Positions 15,948 through 24,613 of a DNA stretch of 35,028 bases are shown piece after piece. This stretch comes from JBPBPI01 sp050954885. GTDB taxonomy: Bacteria > Pseudomonadota > Alphaproteobacteria > Caedimonadales > Caedimonadaceae. The DNA is taken from assembly GCA_050954885.1 (NCBI GenBank), contig JBPBPI010000142.1, positions 1-35,028 of the forward strand. Direction: 5' to 3'. The notes below the pieces were generated by a model. It had not been told where the DNA came from, ran no database searches, and saw nothing but the letters and a program-made list of their open reading frames with translations. Both the position numbers and the translations under genes were made by a program. Positions within the stretch are counted from its first letter, which is position 1. Each line of letters starts with the position of its first letter.

Positions 15948-18428
15948 ATGGAAAAAAGCATGACTGACCAAGAACATTTTGATGAAAATATTGACCAAAA
16001 TATTGCAGACGACACGCTTGATGGTAATGATGCTGATTCTAAAAATTCAGGATATGGCGCTCATTCTATTAAAGTCCTGCGCGGCTTAGATGCCGTTCGC
16101 AAACGGCCCGGTATGTATATTGGGGATACTGATGATGGATCTGGGTTGCATCATATGGTCTATGAGGTGGTGGACAATGCCATCGACGAAACACTGGCGG
16201 GACATTGCGATTTAATCAATGTTATTTTAAATGCAGATGGCTCAGTCGTTGTTAATGATAATGGACGTGGTGTTCCGGTTGCAATTCACCATGAAGAGGG
16301 TGTTTCGGCTGTTGAAGTGATCATGACACAATTACATGCGGGTGGTAAATTTGATCAAGATTCTTATAAAGTTTCGGGTGGTCTTCACGGCGTAGGTGTA
16401 TCTGTGGTCAATGCGTTGTCCGAAGTTCTTGAAGTCACTGTCTGGCAGAATGATCAAGAACATTTTATGCGTTTTAATCATGGCGAGGTTGAATCCCCTT
16501 TGGTCATTGTTGGACCTGCACCTGGCAAAACCGGCACTCAAGTCATGTTTAAGCCCTCCAAAGAAACGTTCACCATGGTTGATTTCGATCTGGCGACCCT
16601 GGAACATCGTTTTCGGGAATTGGCCTTTTTGAATTCTGGTGTGCGTATTTTTCTAACCGATGCCCGGGATACAGAGGTTAAAACTATTGAATTGCATTAT
16701 GATGGTGGTGTTGCTGCTTTTGCAAAGTATTTAGATCGCAGCAAAAATACCATAAATCCTGAACCCATTACCATCGCCGGTGAGCGCGAAAGAATCAGCG
16801 TTGAAATTGCTTTAGAATGGACAGAAAGTTATCACGAAACTATTTTATGTTTTACCAACAATATTCCTCAACGAGATGGCGGCACCCATTTAGCCGGATT
16901 TAAAGCGGCCCTTACCCGTGTTGTCAACGGTTATGCCACCAGCAGTGGGATTGCTAAAAAAGAAAAAATTGTTTTATCCGGTGAAGATAGTCGTGAGGGA
17001 CTGACGGCCATTGTATCTGTCAAAGTACCAGATCCAAAATTTTCTTCTCAAACCAAAGATAAATTGGTGTCATCTGAAGTCCGGCCTGTGGTTGAAAGTT
17101 TTGTGATCGATCGCCTCAATCAATGGTTTGAAGAACATCCTAATGAGGCCAAAAGAATTATGGCCAAGGTGGTTGAAGCCGCCAGTGCCCGTGAAGCCGC
17201 GCGTAGGGCACGAGAACTGACACGTCGTAAAGGTGTTTTGGATATCGCTTCATTGCCTGGCAAATTGGCCGACTGTCAAGAACGTGACCCTAGCAAAAGT
17301 GAAATATTTTTGGTCGAGGGAGACAGCGCGGGGGGATCTGCTAAAGGTGGACGAGATCGAAAATTCCAAGCTATTTTGCCCCTCAAAGGTAAAATTTTGA
17401 ATGTGGAACGCGCGCGTTTTGATAAAATGTTAGGATCGGCTGAAATTGGCACTCTCATTACAGCATTAGGCACCGGTATTGGTGCCGAAGAGTTTAACCC
17501 TGATAAAGTACGTTATCACAAAATTATTATCATGACCGACGCTGATGTCGACGGTAGTCACATTCGGACTCTCTTGCTGACCTTCTTTTATCGCCAAATG
17601 CCGCAACTAATCGAACGTGGTTTTCTCTACATCGCGCAACCTCCTTTGTTTGGTGTCAAACGCGGTCAGTCTGTGGTTTATTTGAAAAATGAAAAATCTT
17701 TAGAAGATTATCTCCTTTCAAGTTTAAGCGAAGGGGCGGTTCTTAAAACGTCTGAGGGTGAGCAAATTGCTGGGGCTCATTTACAAGAAATTATTGCACA
17801 AGCCCGTAATGCACGACATTATGTGTCTGGACTTGTTAGCAAAGTGGGATCTTCTCATATTGTGGCTCAAGCAGTGATTGCAGGTGTATTCAAAAATCCT
17901 TGTGCTGAGACAGCACAAGCTTTGGCCCAGAGATTGAATGACATTGCTGATTTGGAAGAAGTGGGTACTTGGCAGGTTGCGTATAAGGATGAAAATTTTG
18001 ATATCTTCCGGGTGGTACGCAGCGTGAGCGAGCAATATACTCTTGCCAAAGCGGTGATTAAAAGTGCAGATGGCCATCATTTATCTGAAATGACGTCAAT
18101 TTTGCAAGAAACTTATCGTGGCATTTTACAATTCAATTTAAAGGAAAAACAAATTGCCATCCGAAGCCCTGTTGAACTTATTGATTTGATCATGGAACAA
18201 GCCCGTAAAGGCATTAGCATTCAAAGGTATAAAGGATTAGGCGAGATGAATGCGATTCAATTGTGGGAAACAACCTTGGATCCGGAAGCACGGACGCTTT
18301 TACAAGTTAAGGTTAATCATGTAGATGAGGCGGAAGAGGTCTTTTCAACCCTTATGGGCGATGTGGTTGAACCTCGACGCGAATTTATTCAAAATAATGC
18401 GTTAAAAGTTACGAATCTAGATGCCTAG
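15948..18428 (+). CDS. gyrB: DNA gyrase subunit B
   Basis: The 826-residue ATPase subunit of gyrase introduces negative supercoils with GyrA. Domain order is complete: GHKL ATPase (about residues 25-240, with VVDNAIDE and GRGVPV), transducer, Toprim (EGDSAGGSAK near 455 and TDADVDGSHIRT near 530), an insertion, and the conserved C-terminal QRYKGLGEMN with REFIQNNA. The N-terminal 20 residues are acidic and variable. ATG at 15948 is the longest start; ATG at 15960 is an alternative, and neither has a clear ribosome-binding site, consistent with read-on from recF. The last codons overlap the region before a small lipoprotein gene that begins 10 bases after the stop. Confidence 0.97.
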   Translation: MEKSMTDQEHFDENIDQNIADDTLDGNDADSKNSGYGAHSIKVLRGLDAVRKRPGMYIGDTDDGSGLHHMVYEVVDNAIDETLAGHCDLINVILNADGSVVVNDNGRGVPVAIHHEEGVSAVEVIMTQLHAGGKFDQDSYKVSGGLHGVGVSVVNALSEVLEVTVWQNDQEHFMRFNHGEVESPLVIVGPAPGKTGTQVMFKPSKETFTMVDFDLATLEHRFRELAFLNSGVRIFLTDARDTEVKTIELHYDGGVAAFAKYLDRSKNTINPEPITIAGERERISVEIALEWTESYHETILCFTNNIPQRDGGTHLAGFKAALTRVVNGYATSSGIAKKEKIVLSGEDSREGLTAIVSVKVPDPKFSSQTKDKLVSSEVRPVVESFVIDRLNQWFEEHPNEAKRIMAKVVEAASAREAARRARELTRRKGVLDIASLPGKLADCQERDPSKSEIFLVEGDSAGGSAKGGRDRKFQAILPLKGKILNVERARFDKMLGSAEIGTLITALGTGIGAEEFNPDKVRYHKIIIMTDADVDGSHIRTLLLTFFYRQMPQLIERGFLYIAQPPLFGVKRGQSVVYLKNEKSLEDYLLSSLSEGAVLKTSEGEQIAGAHLQEIIAQARNARHYVSGLVSKVGSSHIVAQAVIAGVFKNPCAETAQALAQRLNDIADLEEVGTWQVAYKDENFDIFRVVRSVSEQYTLAKAVIKSADGHHLSEMTSILQETYRGILQFNLKEKQIAIRSPVELIDLIMEQARKGISIQRYKGLGEMNAIQLWETTLDPEARTLLQVKVNHVDEAEEVFSTLMGDVVEPRREFIQNNALKVTNLDA

Positions 18429-18438
18429 GAAGAATTTT

Positions 18439-18675
18439 ATGAATAAGCTATATTTTGGTGTTGTTTTACTGCTTTGTTTAGAAGGATGTATATCAAACAC
18501 AAATTCAGATACCACGAACGGTCAAAAGGTACATTTTCCTTTTCAAGTAACCCCTGCTTCTGGACCTCGGGAAGACAGGAGCTTTAGTAAAGATACTGTA
18601 AGCTATTATAACGAAGCTAAAATTCAGGCTAAGTCACCTTTTAATAGAAGTTATTTTAACCGAGCCTCAAAATGA
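18439..18675 (+). CDS. Small lipoprotein, copy 1
   Basis: The 78-residue product has a signal peptide ending in the lipobox LEGC, with Cys17 as the lipid-modified residue. The residue after Cys is Ile, not Asp, which by the E. coli rule would favour the outer membrane. AGGAAG lies about 6 bases before the ATG, so I prefer 18439 over the in-frame ATG at 18421 inside gyrB. The start MNKLYFGVVLLLCLEGC closely resembles that of the next gene at both protein and DNA level, suggesting tandem duplication. The mature part is polar, short and of unknown function. Confidence 0.8.
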   Translation: MNKLYFGVVLLLCLEGCISNTNSDTTNGQKVHFPFQVTPASGPREDRSFSKDTVSYYNEAKIQAKSPFNRSYFNRASK

Positions 18676-18712
18676 ACTTGTCTAAAAATTATAGATTTAA
18701 ATGCATAGGTAA

Positions 18713-19045
18713 ATGAAAATGAAAAAAATATATTTTGGTGCCGTTTTAATCGTTTTCTTAAGCGGATGCGCATCTAACATGACGCCTGAACCAACGCAAG
18801 TTACGGTCTCTCAAAATGCAGGCTTTTATGAAATTGATCGAAACTTAATTGATTACCATATTAATAAAAAGAAAATTCGCTATAAAGTGAGGAAGAGTGA
18901 TTCAAATTCGGAGAAATCACCTTTTTTAGCGCGCGAAGGTAAAGATTTTGATAAGGTCAATGTATCTAATGTCGAAAATTCTGAAAGTGCTCGTTATAGA
19001 AATTTTATTTCTAATCAAGAAAAATTTAAAAATAAGATGAAATAA
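18713..19045 (+). CDS. Small lipoprotein, copy 2
   Basis: A 110-residue product has the lipobox LSGC with Cys19 followed by Ala. Its beginning, KKIYFGAVLIVFLSGC, matches that of the preceding gene nearly position by position, while the mature part is longer, highly charged and Lys/Ser/Asn-rich. ATG at 18713 or 18719 may be used; the ribosome-binding site is poor. It lies 37 bases after the first lipoprotein gene and 7 before the third, so all three are likely expressed from the recF-gyrB transcript or a promoter within gyrB. Function is unknown. Confidence 0.78.
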   Translation: MKMKKIYFGAVLIVFLSGCASNMTPEPTQVTVSQNAGFYEIDRNLIDYHINKKKIRYKVRKSDSNSEKSPFLAREGKDFDKVNVSNVENSESARYRNFISNQEKFKNKMK

Positions 19046-19052
19046 GAAACGA

Positions 19053-19388
19053 ATGAAAACAATGTTTAAAACAAGGTTTATCTTGATAAGTATTTTTAGC
19101 TTTTGTTTTCTTAAAGGATGCCAAAGCTGGACTGTGGGATCAAAAGAATCGATGGACGCTCGAGAAAGACAACCTTGGCGTCCTGATGAATCCAGCGTTG
19201 CAGGTCTTGAAAATAGATCACCTAAACGCGTTACACCCCATGTTGGCTTTAATATGCCCATCGACGAGCCGTCCAAAATAATTTTAAAATCACGCGAGAT
19301 TCCTGATTCAGAATCCCTAGATTCATTTAAAACTCGCTTGGATAAAAAACGCAGATCTATTATTATAGTGCCTGAAAAAAGTAATTAA
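19053..19388 (+). CDS. Small lipoprotein, third in cluster
   Basis: The 111-residue product has a signal peptide with basic head, hydrophobic core and lipobox LKGC (Cys23, then Gln). The mature chain is rich in Arg, Ser, Pro and Glu (for example RQPWRPDESS) and has no recognised domain. The signal region is less like the first two, so it may be an older copy or simply a neighbour. It starts 7 bases after the previous stop. Nothing resembling a strong terminator follows; only a tiny TTGCT/AGCAA hairpin is visible just after the stop. Confidence 0.75.
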   Translation: MKTMFKTRFILISIFSFCFLKGCQSWTVGSKESMDARERQPWRPDESSVAGLENRSPKRVTPHVGFNMPIDEPSKIILKSREIPDSESLDSFKTRLDKKRRSIIIVPEKSN

Positions 19389-19502
19389 ATTGCTTTAGCA
19401 ACAAACATTTAGTTAAATTTTTAATTTTATTTAAATTATTTATATCGGAAAATTAAATTTTGACCATGGTGCACTTAATTTATGATAAATATTTTCTAGA
19501 CA

Positions 19503-21083
19503 ATGTATAAAAAATTCTTTTGTCATAATCATGTCTCGATTTTATATAAATTGGTATTATTTTACACTGTGTTTGCCTTTATGATATATCACCTTCAAGC
19601 AAGCGGAACACAACTTGAAGAATCATGTGATAAGTCAAGTCATTTTTTAAAACGTACATATTCTTTCTTAAATTTATCTGATGAATCAAAGACAAATCAA
19701 AATATTGTGCATAAAAAACGGCGTTTAGATGCGTCAGTTGTCACGTTATGTGATCCTCTATCCACCTCCTCTATACTTAGTACTTCTTTACAGCTTCCCT
19801 CAGAAATATGGATTCATAGTCTTGAATATCTTAAAGATGATATCAAAAGTTTAGTAAAGTTTGGTCAGACAGCTCGTCATCATCAATCTTATGCGTCAAC
19901 CATGTTAAAGAATAATTCCTGGTCGCAAATTAAATGGTTTGAAGGTCCTGAACTAGGCACTCTCTTAAATTATTCTTGGAACATAAATTTTGAAAAAGGT
20001 TTAAATTTAGCTCTTATCTTATATCAAAATTATCATCATGAACTTTCTTATATGTCCGAACAAATGATACAAAAGCAAGGAAGTGATTTGTTAGAAATTG
20101 CTACAGTTTTAAACAGACTTTATTTTCATCTTTATAAAATTAAGAATCCTGATAAGAAAAGTCTGGCTGCTAATTTTTTAGAGTCGATTTGCCTACATGT
20201 AACGGATGATTTTGATTTAGAATTCTCTAAAAAATTATATCTTCAAGGTCGAAATTTCAACAATGAGACTGAACATCAACTTTTGACCCTAGGTCTCTAC
20301 TTAAAAAATGATCGTCCTATTATAGATTTTGAATTTGAAAATGAATTTAACTTAAATAGTTTGACTTGGCTTAATCGTTTTATGCGATTTGAAATGTGGA
20401 AAATCAAAACACTAGATTTTACGTTTTTTGTCGATATCGATTTTAAAAAAATTTGGTTTGAACTTGATCAATGTAACTTTGGCATTCCTAAATATGCGTA
20501 CGAAAGAATTATTCAATATTTTTTTCATCAAAGTCTAGATTCAAATAATCAAAAACTTGCCTTAAATGTACAAGATGCTATTTTAAAAAGATCAGATGTT
20601 GAAGTTAAAGATTTTGTGATTGCACTTGATCTTAATATTAAAGCAAAGCAATACGCACGTGTGATTGAATTAAGTCAATTGAAATTCTTGGGTTCCATTC
20701 AAATTTTAAAAAACAAAAGTTTTGTAATTGATCCTGATGAAAAATTTGGAAAATCTTACGAAGTAGAATTACCTCATCATTTTGGAAACATGATTTTTTA
20801 TTCATTTATATCCAATTCCTATTTGAACCTATCAACAATGATAAACATAATTCCTATCACCTTACGCCGCACAAAAACCACCATGTTACAGATAGATAAA
20901 ACAACTTGTCATCAACTTGTTAAAACTATTTCTCCTGAATGTGGTTTAAATACTATTAGAAGAATATCCCAAATGAGTTATGAACAGTTGTGTTATCCTG
21001 AACAACAAAACATCTTATATTTTAATTTACTTAAAAAGATGTACGATGCTTTTCAATATAAGATTGAAAATAAAAATTATTAA
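19503..21083 (+). CDS. Secreted F-box-like protein, candidate effector
   Basis: A 526-residue protein has an N-terminal hydrophobic segment (about 12-33) that reads as a long signal peptide with possible cut after LQASG. Residues about 97-140 match the F-box pattern: LPSEIWIHSLEYL, then DDIKSLVKFGQTARHHQ, then a Trp-containing end. F-boxes bind Skp1 in eukaryotic SCF ubiquitin ligases and are otherwise rare in bacteria, known from intracellular species such as Legionella and Amoebophilus. A basic patch KKRRLD at 71-76 precedes it. The remaining 380 residues are helical, Leu/Asn/Lys-rich, without recognised repeats and could be the substrate-binding part. The gene is AT-rich and stands alone between the lipoproteins and the tat operon. 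The F-box call is by eye; the effector role is inference. Confidence 0.68.
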   Translation: MYKKFFCHNHVSILYKLVLFYTVFAFMIYHLQASGTQLEESCDKSSHFLKRTYSFLNLSDESKTNQNIVHKKRRLDASVVTLCDPLSTSSILSTSLQLPSEIWIHSLEYLKDDIKSLVKFGQTARHHQSYASTMLKNNSWSQIKWFEGPELGTLLNYSWNINFEKGLNLALILYQNYHHELSYMSEQMIQKQGSDLLEIATVLNRLYFHLYKIKNPDKKSLAANFLESICLHVTDDFDLEFSKKLYLQGRNFNNETEHQLLTLGLYLKNDRPIIDFEFENEFNLNSLTWLNRFMRFEMWKIKTLDFTFFVDIDFKKIWFELDQCNFGIPKYAYERIIQYFFHQSLDSNNQKLALNVQDAILKRSDVEVKDFVIALDLNIKAKQYARVIELSQLKFLGSIQILKNKSFVIDPDEKFGKSYEVELPHHFGNMIFYSFISNSYLNLSTMINIIPITLRRTKTTMLQIDKTTCHQLVKTISPECGLNTIRRISQMSYEQLCYPEQQNILYFNLLKKMYDAFQYKIENKNY

Positions 21084-21128
21084 CTTTAGAAATTAAATGT
21101 TAATTTTATTTGAAGAATTTATATTTGT

Positions 21129-21157
21129 TTGAAATTCGTTTTGATGTTACATCTAAA
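21129..21157 (+). promoter_or_regulatory. Possible promoter of the tat-sec operon
   Basis: TTGAAA (21129-21134), a 17-base spacer and TCTAAA (21152-21157) lie about 37 bases before the tatA ATG. The -10 box is weak, so this is a tentative call for the head of a long operon. Confidence 0.3.
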
Positions 21158-21193
21158 TTATACCAACAACCACAAATGCGTGAGAGATTTATC

Positions 21194-21382
21194 ATGGGAA
21201 TAAGTGCAAGTCATCTTTTATTGGTTGCTTTGGGCTTTCTATTGGTCTTCGGTGCCGGACGTCTACCCCATATTATGGGAGATTTTGCCCGGGGCATTCG
21301 TGCTTTTAAAAAAGGGATGTCTGAAGAAGACGATACCGGGCGCCCTTCTCTTCCTAAAGACGATCAACCCACGTCAAAATAA
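21194..21382 (+). CDS. tatA: Twin-arginine translocase subunit TatA
   Basis: The 62-residue protein starts MGISASHLLLVALGFLLVFGAGRLP: one membrane helix, the conserved Phe-Gly hinge, then an amphipathic helix (GDFARGIRAFKKGM) and an acidic tail. TatA oligomers form the pore that carries folded proteins across the inner membrane. The ATG at 21194 is chosen because the family begins just before the membrane helix; upstream in-frame starts at 21110 and 21176 would add an unusual extension. It heads tatA-tatB-tatC. Confidence 0.93.
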   Translation: MGISASHLLLVALGFLLVFGAGRLPHIMGDFARGIRAFKKGMSEEDDTGRPSLPKDDQPTSK

Positions 21383-21394
21383 GAGGATATACAC

Positions 21395-21763
21395 ATGTTA
21401 GAACTAGGCCGTTTCGGTGAAATTATCCTCATCCTTGTGGCTGCCTTAATTCTTATTGGACCTCAAGAATTGCCCAAAGTTTTGCGCACCTTAGGAAGAT
21501 GGTCACAAAAAATTCAGCATTTAAAAAATAGTTTAACTCAGAATTTAGATCATTATTTTTATGAGGGTAAGCTTGAGGAATATCAAAATAAAGCCAATCA
21601 AGATATTTTGGCCTCTGAGACGGTTCACGAAGAAGAAACTTTAGGTGATTTAAATTTTCACAAAGAAACTCAAATTAATTTAAAAACAGATTCATCTTCT
21701 GTTAAAAATATTGATGATCATGATTCACACTCTCTTTCTATAAAAACTCATGGCAAATCCTAG
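21395..21763 (+). CDS. tatB: Twin-arginine translocase subunit TatB
   Basis: The 122-residue product has one N-terminal membrane helix followed by the TatB signature IGPQELPKVLRTLGRW, which separates it from TatA, and a long charged helical tail. With TatC it forms the receptor for twin-arginine signal peptides. An AAGAGGA site lies before the ATG. The gene starts 12 bases after tatA and overlaps tatC by 14 bases. Its tail is rich in Asp, His and Ser near the end. Confidence 0.93.
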   Translation: MLELGRFGEIILILVAALILIGPQELPKVLRTLGRWSQKIQHLKNSLTQNLDHYFYEGKLEEYQNKANQDILASETVHEEETLGDLNFHKETQINLKTDSSSVKNIDDHDSHSLSIKTHGKS

Positions 21764-22547
21764 TACGTCTGACGCGTCTCCCCTTGTTGATCATCTCATT
21801 GAATTAAGACGACGTCTTCTTTGGGTGATTATCGGTTTTTGTGTTATTTTCTTACTGTGTTATCAATTCTCACAAGATATTTTTGCTTTTTTGGTTAAAC
21901 CATTGGCTTATGCCCTCGAGGGTCAACATGGCCGGCGTTTAATTTATACAGGTCTTACCGAAGCTTTTGTGACCTATATAAAGGTCTCTTTATTTGCAGC
22001 TTCGATGTTAACTTTTCCCTTTTTTGCCATACAAATCTGGCTTTTTATCACACCGGGTTTATATCCACTTGAGCGCAAAGCATTACGGCCTTTTCTAATT
22101 GCAACACCTCTCTTGTTTTTATTAGGTGCTAGTTTTGCTTATTTTTTGATCATTCCCCCTGCTTGGAAATTCTTTCTTCATTTTGAATCGCCGCCTATTG
22201 AAGGAGTATTGCCGATACAGCTCGAAGCAAGACTGAGCGAATATTTGTCTCTTGTGATGCAGTTAATTTTAGCATTTGGCATGTCTTTTCTTTTACCCGT
22301 TGCCTTGGTATTATTGGGATCAGTAGGTGTTCTTAAAGCAAAGACATTGCGGCAGTTCCGACGTTATGCTTTTCTACTGATTTTAATTTTATCTGCGGTT
22401 ATCACACCCCCTGATATTTTAAGTATGTTAGGACTCGCTTTACCATTGTATTTGTTGTATGAAATAGCCATATTTATGGTTCATTTGGCGGAAAAACGTG
22501 GGTCATTTAAATCCAATTTGTTGACGCGCCTAAAAAATAAAGTTTAG
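21750..22547 (+). CDS. tatC: Twin-arginine translocase subunit TatC
   Basis: The 265-residue membrane protein has the expected six helices. It begins with the conserved LVDHLIELRRRLLW cytoplasmic segment that contacts the signal peptide and contains the FLLGASFAYFLIIPPAWKFF-type region of the third and fourth helices. It recognises RR signal peptides together with TatB. The ATG at 21750 lies inside the end of tatB, a coupling overlap of 14 bases. It is followed after only 4 bases by serS. Confidence 0.96.
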   Translation: MANPSTSDASPLVDHLIELRRRLLWVIIGFCVIFLLCYQFSQDIFAFLVKPLAYALEGQHGRRLIYTGLTEAFVTYIKVSLFAASMLTFPFFAIQIWLFITPGLYPLERKALRPFLIATPLLFLLGASFAYFLIIPPAWKFFLHFESPPIEGVLPIQLEARLSEYLSLVMQLILAFGMSFLLPVALVLLGSVGVLKAKTLRQFRRYAFLLILILSAVITPPDILSMLGLALPLYLLYEIAIFMVHLAEKRGSFKSNLLTRLKNKV

Positions 22548-22551
22548 AGAT

Positions 22552-23838
22552 ATGATTGATATTAAATGGATACGGGAAAATCCGGTACAATTTGACGAAA
22601 GTCTAAAACGTCGTCATCAAAATCCTCAAAGCCATGAAATTTTGGCCCTGGATACTTTGCGTCGTCAAACCCAAACACGTTTGCAAGAGTTACAAAACGA
22701 GCGCAATCGTTTGGCCCAAGAAATTGGCCAAGCAAAACGTCAAGGCCTTGAGGCAGTCGAGTTGACCCGTGCGGCAACCCTTGTTAAAGAAGCTATCCCT
22801 TCGCTTGAGGCTGAAGAAAACGGACAAGCACAGACCTTAAATCATCTCTTAAGCGCGCTGCCGAATGTACTTGAAGATTTTGTGCCCATAGGACATGACG
22901 AATCAGATAACCAACTGATTCATACCTGGGGAACGCCGGCTTCTTTTGATTTCGCACCGCGCCCGCATTTTGAATTGGGTGAAAAACTCGGTCTCATGGA
23001 TTTTGAAACCGCTGCAAAAATGGCCGGCAGTCGTTTCGTTGTTCTTAAAGGTTTGCTGGCGCAACTTGAACGGGCTTTGGGTCAATTTATGATAGACCTG
23101 CACACCCAAGAATTTGGCTATCTCGAAGTCTCACCGCCTCTTTTAGTGCGCGAGCAAGCGGTCTATGGCACAGGTCAATTGCCCAAGTTATCTGACAGCA
23201 TGTTTCAGACCTCTGATCAACGCTGGTTGGTACCGACGTCTGAAGTATCACTGACAAATTTGGTGCGTGAGAGTATTTTGGATGCCAAAGAGCTTCCCCG
23301 TCGTTTTACGGCTTATACCCCTTCTTTCCGGTCTGAAGCCGGTGCCGCAGGTCGTGATACACGCGGCATGATCCGTCAACATCAATTTTATAAGGTTGAA
23401 TTGGTCAGCATTGTGCATCCTGATCAAGGCCCTTCTGAACATCAACGAATGTTAAAGGCAGCAGAAACTGTGCTACAGCGACTTGAGCTTCCTTATCGCG
23501 TGATGTTATTGTCATCAGGTGACACAGGAAATAGCGCACGATGTACTTATGATCTCGAAGTTTGGCTGCCCAGCGAAAATACCTACCGTGAAATTTCAAG
23601 TTGTTCTTACTGCGGTGACTATCAAGCACGCCGTATGCAAGCAAAATTTCGTCACAAAAATGAGGCCGGTAAAAATGTCACCGACTTTGTACACACCTTA
23701 AATGGCTCGGGCGTTGCTGTGGGTCGTGCTTTAATTGCTGTGCTTGAAAATTATCAAAATGAAGATGGCTCGATTCGTATTCCAAACGTCTTACAACCCT
23801 ATATGAAAGGATGCACTTTAATTGCAAGCCATAGTTGA
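22552..23838 (+). CDS. serS: Seryl-tRNA synthetase
   Basis: The 428-residue class II synthetase charges tRNA-Ser and tRNA-Sec. The first 100 residues form the long antiparallel coiled-coil arm, beginning MIDIKWIRENP. Motif 2 is FRSEAGAAGRDTRGMIRQHQF and motif 3 GSGVAVGRALIAVLENYQ; both are intact. Its place between tatC and surE is the common alphaproteobacterial order. The start lies 4 bases after tatC with a weak AGAGA site, and the 3' end overlaps surE by 17 bases. Confidence 0.97.
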   Translation: MIDIKWIRENPVQFDESLKRRHQNPQSHEILALDTLRRQTQTRLQELQNERNRLAQEIGQAKRQGLEAVELTRAATLVKEAIPSLEAEENGQAQTLNHLLSALPNVLEDFVPIGHDESDNQLIHTWGTPASFDFAPRPHFELGEKLGLMDFETAAKMAGSRFVVLKGLLAQLERALGQFMIDLHTQEFGYLEVSPPLLVREQAVYGTGQLPKLSDSMFQTSDQRWLVPTSEVSLTNLVRESILDAKELPRRFTAYTPSFRSEAGAAGRDTRGMIRQHQFYKVELVSIVHPDQGPSEHQRMLKAAETVLQRLELPYRVMLLSSGDTGNSARCTYDLEVWLPSENTYREISSCSYCGDYQARRMQAKFRHKNEAGKNVTDFVHTLNGSGVAVGRALIAVLENYQNEDGSIRIPNVLQPYMKGCTLIASHS

Positions 23839-24613
23839 ACCTCAAGATCGCCCTTTGCGCATTCTTCTTTCCAATGACGATGGCATTCACGCACCTGGTC
23901 TGAGAGTTTTAGAAGAAATTGCCCGTACAATTACCGATGATGTGTGGATCGTGGCGCCTGAAAATGAACAAAGTGGCGCCGCACATTCACTCTCTATCGG
24001 TCGTCCTCTGCGCTTGCGCAAATTGGGTGAAAAGCGTTTCACAGTCAATGGAACACCGACAGATTGTGCCATGATTGGCATCAACAAAGTCATGGCAGAC
24101 CAACGGCCAGATTTGGTCTTATCTGGCGTTAATTATGGCGGAAATTTGGGCGAAGACGTGACCTATTCTGGAACAGTGGCCGCCGCCATGGAAGCTACCT
24201 TACTCGGTGTGCCTGCGATCGCACTCAGTCAATGTCTGACTTCAGAAGACGATGAAGCCTATGATCCAGCACGTCAATTCGGCCCCGATTTGGTACAAAA
24301 ATTAATTAAACAAACTTGGCCTCAGAATGTTTTGATTAATATTAATTTTCCTAACGTCAAAACAACTGAAACGCCGAAAGTTTGTGTGGTGCGTCAGGGT
24401 TTGCGCAATATCAATGACAATTTGGTGAATTGGCAAGATCCTAATGGGCGGACTTTCTTTTGGATTGGGGGCAATCGTGACGATTCACCGACCGATGTTG
24501 ACACTGATTTAGAAGCGGTCCAACACGGCATGATTTCACTCACCCCCTTACATCTTGATTTAACGCACATGTCAACTTTGGAAACTTTGAAGGATACATT
24601 TAAATTATCATGA
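23822..24613 (+). CDS. surE: 5'/3'-nucleotidase SurE
   Basis: The 263-residue metal-dependent phosphatase removes phosphate from nucleoside monophosphates, a stress-survival enzyme in E. coli. The metal-binding SNDDG lies near residue 17-21, and SGAAHSLS and SGVNYGGNLGEDVTYSGT are typical active-site loops. The start is TTG at 23822, inside serS, with AAAGGA about 9 bases upstream; no in-frame ATG precedes the catalytic NDDG. The pcm gene, often next to surE, is absent: the stop overlaps the LysM/M23 lipoprotein gene as ATGA. Confidence 0.95.
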   Translation: MQAIVEPQDRPLRILLSNDDGIHAPGLRVLEEIARTITDDVWIVAPENEQSGAAHSLSIGRPLRLRKLGEKRFTVNGTPTDCAMIGINKVMADQRPDLVLSGVNYGGNLGEDVTYSGTVAAAMEATLLGVPAIALSQCLTSEDDEAYDPARQFGPDLVQKLIKQTWPQNVLININFPNVKTTETPKVCVVRQGLRNINDNLVNWQDPNGRTFFWIGGNRDDSPTDVDTDLEAVQHGMISLTPLHLDLTHMSTLETLKDTFKLS

